A stretch of 64,000 nucleotides of DNA from Adiantum capillus-veneris (taxonomy: Eukaryota > Streptophyta > Polypodiopsida > Polypodiales > Pteridaceae). Of this stretch, positions 39,287 to 50,288 are shown one piece after another. The stretch spans positions 128,960,074 to 129,024,073 of the forward strand of contig CM043962.1 in assembly GCA_014529385.2 (NCBI GenBank), given 5' to 3'. Both the position numbers and the translations under genes were made by a program. The notes beneath the pieces are model-generated. The model did no database searches. It was not told where the DNA came from and worked only from the letters and a program-made list of their open reading frames with translations. The number at the start of each line of letters is the position of its first letter. The stretch's first letter is position 1.

Positions 39287-39302
39287 TGCCCCCCTTCCTG
39301 AT
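39287..39302 (-). promoter_or_regulatory. Polypurine tract of element 2
   Basis: Read on the element strand, CAGGAAGGGGGGCA directly precedes the 3' LTR. This is the plus-strand primer. Confidence 0.88.
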
Positions 39303-40660
39303 GTAGATTCCGTCCTCGAAAGCTATTGAGTTGAAGCTCGTTCGTCGAGGTGGAAGAGCATTTGAGATGAATGTCCTTAGGGGTCTTCAGTCACTGCAAA
39401 ATCAAACAACATTGGCACAGTAATTGCATTTTCATAAGTGATTAAAAGGCATATGCAGTTTTAGGTAGACAAATTGATTGGTAAAAGAATTTCAAACAAT
39501 TTGTCAGCAATGAACATTAAATTGCAATGTAATCAAATGCATAAACAGATGTAAAGGTAAAAAATTAAACAAGTCTGGGGTCGCTAATTTGACGGTCGAA
39601 AGGCACTAGAGATCGAATATTAATACCATGGGTAAGCTTCTTAATTTTCTCTGGTCAATTAAGTTGTTTAATCGCGAGAGCCAAGTATTTCATGTTCGAG
39701 GGCTGACTAGAGGCTATACTTAGAGGACCTTGTAGTTAAGCTACGATAAAAGGAATTTCTCATGAAATCATCGCCTGACTGATTACTTTTTCTTTGACCC
39801 CCCAAAGTGTTTTCACAGTGATTCAATTTGATGTGTGCGCTTATTTTGTATGCCTTGGGTTTTTTGCTTTTCAAGGAAAAGCGCCCATACTGGGAACCTC
39901 TAGGGCTCTAGTACCATAGGCAATACATGTGAGTGAAGTACCAAATAAAGCTGAGATTTCTCTTCCACCTTAAGATTTTACAGTTTGGCACTTTGATTTT
40001 TTGTTTGTTCATTTTCAGCATTTTAATTTTGTAACTTTGGGGGGTCATATAACACTGATACACCTCCTCAGGCTCATCACACTAGTAAACTCCCTTTATA
40101 ATACTTAAGCGAAAGGTCAATAGGGTCAAGCCCACTAGAAAGCCCTAGTACATTTCACACAATGCTGCCTAAATCGGATTAAGAACCCAAGTAACCATTG
40201 ATTATTAGGAAGGCATTCCCCATGGTATTAAGAGAAGATTTCTAACACCTAACTTGGTCAAACTAGCTTAGTCGGACTGCTTGATTTTTAAACCTAGACA
40301 AGTGATTATGACAAAAAATTACATTGAATTAAATGTTTGATACTAAGCAAATGCGGTGAATATTAGGCTACCAATCACAATTAAAGTAGACAATCATAGA
40401 TGCAAAAAAGATAAGGGGCAATGCTAATGGACAAGAAAGACCTGTTTGTGTCGATGGTCGCGCTTGATTTGAAGAGTGAGTCGAGATAAAGATTCCATGA
40501 AGGTCCAAATCCTATCAACAGCAACACGCTCCTGTACACACTAGGAAACAAAAGGAATACCTCCAGGAGGCACATTAGTGGAAAAAGGTACCAACACTTA
40601 TTGAACACAACAAAAGACATAAGGAACCCTAACCTAATTATTTGCACTCCCCCTAGAGAG
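39303..40660 (-). other. Element 2 3' untranslated region
   Basis: About 1.36 kb between the acidic frame and the polypurine tract. It is AT-rich, and no frame of note or motif was recognised. Confidence 0.5.
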
Positions 40661-41083
40661 TCAAGGGAATAGGATATTGTAGAGGTTGGGGGGAAACCCT
40701 AAGGCTAAACCCCTATCCTCGTCGTCGAAATAAACAAAGTCATCATCCATGAGACCATATGTGCCATCCGTGTAGTCCTGTAAATTTTCTTCTTCATCAT
40801 AGGTGCCCATGTTTACTAAGAAGGTCACTAGACGCCTATAGTCATCTTGGTCAAAAGGGTAGGCTTGTGCAATGGGAGAAACGCTCTCTACTAAGTATGG
40901 ATCAGACATGGTCAAGAGACGTATCAGCCATTCTAACTCCTCAAAATTCCTCTCATATGCTAGCGTACCTATCAAATCCCATTCACATGCAAGCACTGGA
41001 AAGACCATGTGAAATATTTGTGAAAAGTAACGAGGGTACCTCTCACCCACGGCAGGAGTGGATGACTCTAGCGTACTAGCCAT
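40661..41083 (-). CDS. Acidic 140-residue protein of unknown function in element 2
   Basis: An intact frame that starts at the first ATG (41083) downstream of a TATA box and encodes 140 residues. The N-terminal two thirds is mixed and probably helical, with blocks such as YFSQIFHMVFPVL and NFEELEWLIRLL. The C-terminal third is strongly acidic: MGTYDEEENLQDY, then LMDDDFVYFDDEDRG. There is no signal peptide or clear membrane segment, and I do not recognise a family. It is uninterrupted while the neighbouring pol frames carry stops. It lies outside gag-pol, between integrase and the 3' LTR, where other retroelements carry env-like or accessory genes. It could be an accessory gene or a captured host fragment. 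Confidence 0.6.
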   Translation of the reverse strand: MASTLESSTPAVGERYPRYFSQIFHMVFPVLACEWDLIGTLAYERNFEELEWLIRLLTMSDPYLVESVSPIAQAYPFDQDDYRRLVTFLVNMGTYDEEENLQDYTDGTYGLMDDDFVYFDDEDRGLALGFPPNLYNILFP

Positions 41084-41220
41084 ATCTGTACACGCAAATA
41101 GATGATGGTTAGAGTGCAAATATTACAAGGGTCGTGTTCTTGTGCATAATTTGTTTTTATGATTTGTGTTATGGCTCTTGCTCTTTTACTTTTTTATCTT
41201 GTTTTTGTGAGTATAAGGCT

Positions 41221-41229
41221 TTATATATA
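41221..41229 (-). promoter_or_regulatory. TATA box upstream of the acidic frame
   Basis: On the minus strand GTATATATAAAGCC lies 138 bases before the ATG at 41083, a normal distance for a plant promoter with a 100-nt leader. It suggests transcription separate from the LTR. Alternatively, it belongs to an LTR remnant beginning at 41308. Confidence 0.5.
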
Positions 41230-41308
41230 CATTCCCTAAGATTGGAGATTAAGAGGTCAGGGAGAAAGGTTGAGAGGGAAGCAAGTGAATGATGGATGTC
41301 CACAAACA

Positions 41309-41324
41309 CTCCCCCCTTCCTTGG
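41309..41324 (-). promoter_or_regulatory. Internal polypurine-tract-like sequence, copy 2
   Basis: Read on the element strand, AAGGAAGGGGGGAG is followed at once by TGTTTGTGG. It is nearly the same as the true tract before the 3' LTR, and the TG after it imitates an LTR start. Confidence 0.6.
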
Positions 41325-41329
41325 GTAGA

Positions 41330-42720
41330 TCATACCGTTTGAAATGATGTCGTCACCCTTTGAAACCAATTGTTCCAGTTGGTAATAGGTGAGGATTTTT
41401 GCCAGTAGTTTTCTATTACCCTAGGTGCCTCGTCAAGTTGCAAGGGTGGTAAGGTACTCTCCCAGGATCGAACTTGAAGTGGTTCATCAGGTGATTCTTG
41501 AACACTCGGAGGTGTGGATTCTTTTGTAGCTTCATGGAGGTCCACTACTATAGATGGAGGCTGTGTAGAAGCTTTTACCTCTATGGATGTATTACATGAG
41601 GAGCTAGAAGCTTCATGGAACTCCCCCCTTCCTGAGCTAGGTGGAATAAATCGGTTTTTCCTTGGAGCCCAAACTAGCTCTGGACTAGGTGTGTAGCATT
41701 CTGTGATCTTTCCCTGTCTGCCATTGGTTTTAGTGTTACACTGTTTGACTCATATGGGTTTGTTGTTGATAGGGAAGGACACATTTTACGTTTAGGTACC
41801 CAAATTTGCTCATTTCCATCATAGTAGCCTTGGGCTTCTAATAGTTGTTTTGGAATCCATCGTGATTTGGTCTTGACTCTCCTAGGGCGCACTCTTGGTT
41901 TTCCGGGGAAATTTTTTCTTGGAATGGATGGGAGGGTTGAGGTAGTTGGAAGTAAGGCCTTGGGGACCCATTGGTATGTATTCTTAGGTCGTGCAGGTTG
42001 AGTACTTGCAATATTACTGCTTGCTGCAACTACAAGTGTTGAAGTGCTAGTTTTATGGGTAGCCGCCAAAGACGAGTTAACCACCTTGGCTTGTGAATGT
42101 TGGCTATCCTTCAATTTTGCTAGAGTTTGCAACGTAGGTGACTTTGCTTGAATGATAGGGGTAAGAGTCGGTGGTCGTGTCGTGACACTACCAGTATCCC
42201 AATCAATAGTGCATTTGGTTGCCAACATCCACGTGCGTTCCAGGTTTACGTTGCCTTCCATAGCTCCCACGGGCATGACTAGAAACCTCTGCACTATGCT
42301 TCCATTGTCATAGACAACAGGGGTCTGAAGGACTCCAAGAATAGCAGTTTTCTTTTTATTAATGTCCTTGACTTGCATCGTACTCGGCGATAGGGTCGGT
42401 TTCCCTAATTGACACCAAACTCCATAGGATAACAAATTGTGCTTAGCTCTCGTATCTTATAAGGCATTGTATAGTACTTTCCCATAGGGGCTATTTAGCT
42501 CAATTGGGTATCGTAGGGGTGGCTCAGCTTCTCATGATTCGTCATCTGTGTCCTCAAAAATACTTGCGTGATTCCCAGATTAGCCTCTCGTTGGCGTCTA
42601 AGACGTTGTCGTTCTCGAGCCTCAACTCTTGCTTGGATTTTTTTAAGCTCTGCTTGTTCCTTGGCTGCCTTCTTTTGATGGATGGCTTGCAACTCTTCCT
42701 GGCTTAGAGGATCATAATAT
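41330..42720 (-). pseudogene. Post-integrase extension with second retropepsin-like domain
   Basis: About 460 codons downstream of integrase, interrupted by two frameshifts (about 42545 and 41690) and a stop. Order: a basic coiled coil (KKAAKEQAELKKIQARVEAR, about 42680); a retropepsin-like domain with its active-site loop at about 42450 reading AL, stop, DTRAKHNLLS, where the family has D-T-G-A; a flap-like region; then QRFLVMPVGAMEGNV and a C-terminal ERTWMLATKCTIDW block in the place of ILGRPFM. After it come four W-x-P-[KR] motifs (WVPKALL, WIPKQLL, WVPKRKM, WAPRKNR). The usual protease of the element is separate, before reverse transcriptase. The role is unknown. Confidence 0.65.
41621..41634 (-). 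promoter_or_regulatory. Internal polypurine-tract-like sequence, copy 3
   Basis: Read on the element strand, CAGGAAGGGGGGAG lies inside the post-integrase reading frame, where it encodes part of SGRGEF. Eleven bases (AGGAAGGGGGG) are identical to the real tract. Confidence 0.6.
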
Positions 42721-43660
42721 CTTTTGAATTTACTCCCATTAAGGAATCCAATGGTTTCAACTCCATCTAGACTCTACACACGAATGGTACCTTGCGGGGT
42801 AATTTCACACACTCGATATGGTCCCTTACCAGCGTATTTCGATTTCTTCTTTTCATTACGTACCCTGTACATAAAAACTTTATCACCAACCTTGATGTCT
42901 TTATCCTATAAATGGCTATCAAACCACTTCTTTCTCCTATCCTTCTCCACTAGAGCATTTCGCACAACTAATTGCCTCTCTTCATCTAGCCTTTCCAGAA
43001 TATATAATTGCTCCACTAAGGGGTTACCATCCCAACCTTCTTGAGAAGCTACTCGAAGACTAGGAATGACAAACTCCCAAGGCATAACTGCTTCTTGGCC
43101 ATACACCATTTTAAACGGTGTGCAATTAATAGCAACTTTATACGCAGTACGAAAAGCCCATAAAGCTGATGTAAGCTTTAGGTCCCAATCAGTGCGATTA
43201 GCCTCAACTGTCTTTGTCAAAATGGAGATGAGAGTTTTGTTGGTACTCTCAGCTTGGCCATTTGCTTGGGGATAATAGGGTGTAGATTTGTGGTGAGATA
43301 TCATGAAGTTTGATGTGAGTTCTTTTATTACTTCATTTATAAAATGAGTTCCATTGTCACTCACAAGTTCAAAGGGGCATCCAAAACGTGTGATAATGTT
43401 CTCAAAGAGGAACTTAGCTGTTGTTTTTGCATCCGCCTTCCGTGTTGCTTTTGCTTCAGCCCATTTGGTTACATAGTCGGTAGCCACAATGATATATCGT
43501 GATTGCGTGTTACGTGCAGCCAGACTAATCGGTCCTACAAAGTCTAAGCCCCACTTTTCAAATGGTTGGGTTACCTTGATGGGATGTAGAGGCATCCTAT
43601 CACTTCTTTGTGGCTTCTTGAGGCGTTGGCATTCATCACATCCCTTTGAAAAAGTGATGC
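42700..43660 (-). pseudogene. Element 2 integrase core and C-terminal domain
   Basis: An intact D,D-35-E catalytic core: Asp in WGLDFVGPI (about 43548), Asp in SDNGTHF (about 43355), and Glu in NGQAESTNK exactly 36 residues later. It is followed by TALWAFRTAYK-type core helices and a C-terminal barrel (KDIKVGDKVFMYRVRN, about 42895, and GKGPYRV). One stop lies at the end of the core (about 42908) and one in the C-terminal domain (about 42772). A frameshift near 43600 separates the core from its zinc-binding domain. Confidence 0.92.
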
Positions 43661-44716
43661 ATCCTTAAACAGAGTGGGCCACCAATAGCCTGACTGTAAG
43701 ATCTTTCTGGCAATCAACTTTCCTGAAAAGTGACCACCAGCTACGTCCATGTGTGCCTCTTGTAGAATATATAAATACTCATCCTCGCGGGCACAGCGTC
43801 TAAGAACATCATCTTTTCCTCTCTTATAGAGAGTTCCAGCCAGTAAGCAATAGGGTTTGCATTCCTTGATTAATTTTCGAGCTATATCTTTTCGCAGTTC
43901 TTTGGGTGGAAAACCATTAACTAAGAAGTTAACAATCTTTTCACTCCATTCAGGCATTGTCTCAACAATGAACAAAGGAGTATCAGGCAATTCATCATCA
44001 ACCCCCGTAGGAGCTTCGCCATTAGGGATACGAGATAAATGATCCGCCATGACATGTTTCCTCCCAGGCCTCACAACAACGGTGAAGTCAAACTCAAGAA
44101 GAATTAACAACCATCGTGTAATTCGACCTGTGAAACACGGCTTGTTTACCAAATATAGCAATGCTTGATGATCAACATAAAACACAAACTTGGTAGCAAG
44201 AAGGTAATAGCGAAATTTCTTTACTGTGTAAATCATAGCTAGACCTTCGCGCTCTGTAGTAGTGTAGTTCATCTCGGCATCATTTAATTGGCAACTTGCA
44301 AAGCTAATAGGGTAGTCCAATTTATGTTCTCCTTGCTGAGTTAGAACACACCCAATAGCAAAATTTGATGCACCAATATGCACATGAAAAGGTACATTCC
44401 AATCAGGTGTTCGCAGGATTGGAGCACTTGTTAGGGCCTTCTTTAATAACTCATAAGATTGATGACATTCTTTCGTCCAGTGAAACTCGATAAGAATCTT
44501 GTACAATGGACGCGCTATCTCGGCAAAGTTTAAAATAAACCTTCGATAATAACCAACATGGCCCATAAATCTTTGAACTCCTTTATAGTTTGTAGGTGGT
44601 GTCAAATTGGCAATGGCTTTAACCTTACTCTCATCTGTGGATATCCCGTTCTTGGACACTATATGCCCTAGAATGACTCCATGCTTAACCCAAAATTGGC
44701 ATTTGAAAGGGTTCAA
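43571..44716 (-). pseudogene. Element 2 RT end, RNase H and integrase zinc domain
   Basis: A frame of 381 codons. It begins with the end of reverse transcriptase (FKCQFWVKHG, GHIVSKNGI), then connection and RNase H. The first RNase H catalytic Asp is replaced by Gly (HVHIGASNFAIG). The Glu (TTEREGLAMIY) and Asp-His (FYVDHQALLYL) motifs are intact, as is DHLSR. The single integrase zinc domain follows (EAHMDVAGGHFSG, GYWWPTLFKDA), whose final Cys pair is disrupted by the frameshift near 43640. Confidence 0.9.
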
Positions 44717-44761
44717 TGAGATGCGATAAAATCTACACCTTTCAAATATTTTTCATAGATA

Positions 44762-47700
44762 TTACAAATGCTTCTCCCAAGAAGAATAAACACAAAGGTC
44801 GTCTAGGAAAGCTTCACAAAACTCCCTTAGAAATTCTTTAAACGCAATGTTTATTAATCGTTGGAATGTAGCAGGGGCATTTGTTAAGCCAAAAGCCATA
44901 ACACGAAATGCAAACAGTCCAAACTCTGTGATAAAAGCAGTTTTAGCTTGGTCCTCTAATGCAATTGTGATTTGATTGTAACCAGAGTACCCATCTAAAA
45001 AGCTATAAGCTTCCTTGCCCGCAACTCTTTCAAGCACATGTTCTGAATATGGCAAGGGATAATGATCTCTCCTAGTAGCTGCATTAACTTTCTTGAGGTC
45101 CACGCACACTCTTAGTTTCCCATTCTTTTTTGGCACAATGACTATTGGAGAAACCCATTCTGAGTGCTCAATAGGGTATATGAATCCACATTGGATAAGT
45201 TTTTCAATCTCCTCTTGTACAATTTGGGCGTACTTAGGATTCATTGGATAGGGTCGTTGCTGGACGGGTTTATCAGTGTTGATCATGGGAATTGTATGTT
45301 GCACCACAGAAGGTGGAATGCCCTTCATGTCATGATATGTCCAAGCAAAGATATCCTTGTATTCCTTGAGGAGCTCCTTAAGTACAGCCTCTTTAGTTTC
45401 GGTAAGGTCTTGAGCAATAAAGACTGGTTTAGACTCCTCACCTGGTTCTGCTAATTCTATCTCTTTAACTACCGCTGGACCATCATAGACTTCACTGCTT
45501 CCATTGGTAGGTATTCGTTGGGCTTTGGCATACACAACCTTTCGCTCCCCCGTGGTATAAGATTTTAAATTTTCAGGAGCCGTATGTAAGTCAGCAGGCT
45601 CTTGTCCTGGCGGAGACCTTTCTTTTAGTTCTGCCTGCTTTTGTTGTTGTGCTAACTCTCGGTTTTGACGTCTTCTTAGAGTTCGACTCAATTTCGGCTT
45701 TGTAACCTCCAATTGAGTGAGGTCAGTGGGTCGCGGGCTGCACCACATGATACTCTGGAGATGTTTAATCCAATTGTCTACTAGCTTTCTATGAGCATCA
45801 CATGCCCCTAGATAGCTAAGCCATTCTGCAGTAGATCTTTCCTTGTTTATCCTAGCTCTCACATTTGCTTGATATCGTCGTCTCTTATATGACCTTTGTT
45901 TCTTGTTAAGGTTTTGATTTTGGTAAATGTTTGAACTCGACTCGCTTGATAGGTCTTCGCTTGTATCTTCTTCACTCTCATATAAATTACCATAGATGGT
46001 CGTACTAGGCCTTGAGCGTTCAGTTTCTATACTTGGCTCACTCGATGTTTCCTCAGGTTCTGAATCCATTTCTCCCTGAGATTCCGTTTCTGATGTGTAT
46101 TGGCCTGAAGCCTTTGAGGAATCATCGGTTTCACTCTCAGGTAGGTGTGCCTCTTTCTTATCATCGGATGTTACATGCGCTACACCTAACATGTTTACTG
46201 GTGCAATGTGTGGTATCTCTTCCCCATTTGGTGTTACCCAGGTTGTTCCTCTAGCTCCCCATGTATCTATAGTTTCCGCTAGGTGTACCCAATCGACATT
46301 GTCTGACTCAGCCATTCCGGGTAGGATATCCATATAAGGAGAGTTCTCCCCAATATCCGTGTCTTCGTTACACGTGTAACAATACTGTAATGGAGCTGAG
46401 TGAATTGTTGTGTCTGATCGATTATCAATGATGAATTTATTTCCTAGAGGATGCGTTCGACCACTTAAAAGATCAACTCGAATGACAGAGTCTTGGAACT
46501 GTAAGTAGACGTGGTTTTTGGACCAGTCATGCACCATTTTTGCTTCCCTCATGAATGGACGCCCTAAGATCATCTCAAATGACATAGGATGCTTGGAAAA
46601 ATCCATAACAATGAAAGTCTGCCTTACCTTGTGTCCCAAGACTTTGATCCTGAGATCCTTTAGCATTCCAATAGGCGTAACAATAGATCCATTATCCATT
46701 TTTACCACTACGCTTGTGGCTTCAAGGTGAGGTCGCCCCATAGACTCCCAACAACTCTTTGTCACCATGCTAACTCCCACACCACCGTCAAGGACCCCCT
46801 TTACAGTTAATCCTTTAGTAGTGATTGGTAGAGTAGCATTAGATTCATCACCTTCAAAGTATTGCCCCAACTTGTTAACGGGTACTTCAATTACAGATTC
46901 ATGTCCCGCTAGGTCAGATGGTGGTGCTAAATGTTCCTCATCATTCATTACCGAGTCAGGTTTGTTCATATGTGAAAATTGTGGTAATCCGGCCTGTAAT
47001 TCTCCATTGAGGAAGGCTCGAAGAGCTGAGACTAGCTCACGGTCTTTATATAGTTTGGACATTATGGTGGTTCTAACTTCTGAAGACATGAAATCCATCA
47101 ATTTGGCAACATTTAATGGCATCTTGTGGGACGTAGGACCCTGACAAGAGAATGGTGAAGATGGAATCTCCACTTCCTCAAGAGGGTCAGGCATTCCCTC
47201 ATTGAACATTCTCTCTAGTAGGAAAGGTATGTGTCCACTTTCAGATGTCCTACCCTCACTCTCTTCCCGAATGATACTGGGTATAGCTAACGGCCTGTAG
47301 TTCTTGTGAGGTTGAACTTGTGTAGGAAACACTGAGTCCGACATTTGGATATGTTTGGGTTCAGGTTCTAATGTTCGTTGAGTTTCTTCCACCAAACCCC
47401 TCAGTTGTTGGACTCGTTCAATTTCCACTGTTGGGTTTGGATAGGTTCCAATCTTTCTCTTGCAATCCTCATTTTCTGTCTCTCGTGGCTTATCTTGGGG
47501 GTTCACAACTGGGTGGTTTAACTTTGAATACTCTTTTGGTGTTCGTCGTAAGTCCCTCTCGTGATCCTCCTCACTGGCTTTTTCCTTTGTAGTAACAGTT
47601 TTGGTCTCCGTGGTCTCTATCGAATCTGAGTCATCCTCACGGTCATTCATATACATGGGATCCTCTCCTGTCCCTATGTTAGTCTTTGAACTAGGTTTTG

Positions 47701-49000
47701 AGCTAGAAGCATTAAGGGATTTCTTTCTTCGTGTTTTCTTCTTTCTCGCTCGGCCAATGGATGCAGCATCTCTCTCTTCGAGGATGTAATTTTGCTTTTG
47801 GAGCATCGACCGTGTGAGTGCATTCACTGGTGCTATGTTTATAGTTGGTCGTGTCCCATCAACAATCTCTATTATGTTCAATGGTGTGATTTTCGGTGCG
47901 TTTGGATTGTTAGGACATTGTGCGATCAAATGATCTATGCCACAACGATTACAAGTGAGTATTGGCATTGCCAATGCACTCCATTGACTTGTTTGCATTA
48001 GTGCAACATTCTTTTGCATTCTAATGGGGCACTCAGCTACTTGATGTGGTCCACCACATTCGTAGCACTGAAGAGGTGGTCTCCTGGCAAAACTATTAAT
48101 GTTTTGGCCTCTTGCTGCTAGCAGAGTAGCTTGATATACTGGTTTGATTTGTCCCCAATGGTCTTCCATATAGTACATGGGACACTCCTCAAGCATGTCG
48201 ACTCCATAGGTGATACTAAAGTATATGTCCTCTTCGCAATCTACATAAGTACTAGATGACTCGCAACCTATTTGGTTCATAGGTGTAACTCTTGGATGAG
48301 GGGGTTGCGGTCCTAGCACTGGAGGTGGCAACGGTGTGGTTTGGACCACATTTTGGGTTCTAGGGACCATGTGCTGGAATGGCAACTGTTGCTCCATGGG
48401 TGGGGTAGGCATCAATGCAGGAACTTGAGGTGAGTCTGCCCAAGCTATAGGCGGTCTATTTTCCATGATGCGTTTAAGCATTAGGCAATCCTTCGCTTGA
48501 TGGCCATACCTACCACACGCGTTACAAGTCCCGTTAAACTTTACTCTGAAAGTAGGGCATTCACTCGTAGTATGTGGGCCCAAGAAAATTGAGCACCATT
48601 GTTGCTCACTTCTTAAATACATATGAGTGTTTTGTGGAGCACGATTACCCCTAAGGCTTTCTTGGATGGCCTTGGTGAGATCTGCCAAAGTCATCTCAGA
48701 TATCGTTTGCTCTTTCACGATTGGCTTTATCTTCATTGGCTCATGCCCTGATGCTTGCGAGCTACTAGACTTCGGCTCGGCAGACACTCTTTCTCTTGCA
48801 ATCATTAAATTATCCTCCAATTGGATTGCATTCATGGTGACTGCTTCCCAAGTAGTGATACCTCTAATGACTAGGCCATTATAGATACTTTCATGTTGTA
48901 GTCCCCTAATGAATCTATCGAGCAATTGGTTGTTGTTGAATCGCTCGTTTGGATTGCATCGAGAATTCAAATTCTTTAGGCGACTAATGAAGTCTCTCAC
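44762..49000 (-). pseudogene. Element 2 gag end, zinc knuckles, protease, reverse transcriptase
   Basis: An open stretch of 1412 codons. Residues 1-70 complete the capsid. Zinc knuckles lie at 159-172 (CNACGRYGHQAKDC), 312-324 (CYECGGPHQVAEC) and 350-362 (CNRCGIDHLIAQC). A long charged linker follows. The retropepsin (about 715-845) has a degenerate active-site loop, VLDGGVGVSMVT, at 736-747 and an intact ILGRPFMRE at 811-819. An acidic region (950-1030) and a basic region (1030-1130) precede reverse transcriptase, which starts about 1195: WVSPIVIVPKKNGKLRVCVD, FGLTNAPATFQRL, and catalytic FLDD at 1398-1401. Two stops just after 44762 separate it from RNase H, in the same frame. Confidence 0.92.
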
Positions 49001-50245
49001 GGATTCACCTTCTTCTCGTTGGGCTTTCTGGAGTTGAGAGGCTACACCCCAAAGTACTCCCTCTCATATGTATTCTTTTAAGAACAGTCTCCTAAGAGTA
49101 GAGTAGATCGTTTTCTCTTCTACTCTTAAGGTTCTATACCAATCTCCAGCCTTTCCGCTTAGGGTCAAACTCAAAGCCTTACACTTATGTAGCTCATTGT
49201 GCTCTTCCAAGGAATCGCACACATGTTCAAAGACTTCCATATGCTTTCTAGCATCTCCGTCTCCACTGAATTTCTGTGTGAGCTTAGCTACTTGAACTGC
49301 CTTGCTCCTAGGCTCTCTATCAGGTGCAGAACGCATGTTTTCCGCAACAGAGCGACCGATAGTTTGAGAAAATGCTGCCAAATCACCTATTTGAGCAGGT
49401 ATAATGGGTGTATGTGCTCCTGGAACCACATGTGAGATGGGATTTGGCCTTGGCCTTGGCATACGCGCAGCTCTTGGGTCCCATATTTCGTATGGTGGTG
49501 TACCATACGGTGGTCCAAAGTTTACAGGCGTGGCCCTAGGCATAGGGGGTGCCTAATATGGCATGTTATTATTAAATGGCATGGCTCCACTTGTATAAGA
49601 GCTTGGATAATTCCATTGTGGATTGTAAGCTCTTGGAATAATCGGAGGTGTAGGAGCTACATGAGGCTGAGGTACGACAGGTGCACATGATTGATACATA
49701 CATGTAGGTATAGTTGGGGGCACTGTGCTACTAGGCATCGGCGCAGTGTTAACAAATGAACTCCATGGTGTATTTCTTGTCATGCTCACCACTGGGATAT
49801 GCATGGTAGCCGTAGTGTCATTAAGAGAAAGATGAGCTAGATCTGGGAAGGTAAAGCTGCCACTTGTGGGCTCAGATTGTACTGAGGCTCCTGGCGAAAC
49901 AACATATGGAGGATCAATGGGGCTCACTGAGGGAGTCTCCATTTGTGCTAGGGTTGGTTGGTTGGCCTTTCCATTATCCAAGAATCTCATTAGGCCTGTT
50001 GAAGGCATGTTGATCCCTGTGTTCTGTCTTTCTAACTCGACAATCCTATGGAGGACATCACAGACTTTCTGTTGTTGCTCATCTATGCTAGTAGCACCCG
50101 ATGTGGATTGTAGAACATCTAACCAACCCACATGATAGGTGTGTCCTGTGTACGGATCAGTTAAAGCTTCTGCTTGTAGGTCATACTCCCAATTTTCGTT
50201 TAGGAATATCCCATCTAGGCCTGGCGTGCTGGAGGTTTCCCTCAA
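49001..50245 (-). pseudogene. Element 2 gag: N-terminal region and capsid
   Basis: Two open stretches (50245-49553 and 49543-49064) are in the same frame as the downstream 1412-codon frame, separated only by a TAG near 49553 and a TGA near 49060. The first has a WEYDLQAEALTDPYTGHTYH motif and a Pro/Ser/Thr-rich tail. The second holds the retrotransposon capsid: KFSGDGDARKHMEVFEHVCD, ALSLTLSGKAGDWYRTL, TLRRLFLKEYI. This is the structural protein of the particle. Only two point mutations close an otherwise open gag. Confidence 0.85.
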
Positions 50246-50288
50246 GTGGAAGCATTATTGCTCCCCATCGCTTGCCCCTCCGTGACTG

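Noticed and set aside
41083-41308. Region after the middle purine tract as a complete solo LTR
   Set aside because: It has a TG-like start and a TATA box, but no matching second copy, no TSD and no clear CA end. Kept only as an alternative explanation of the TATA box.
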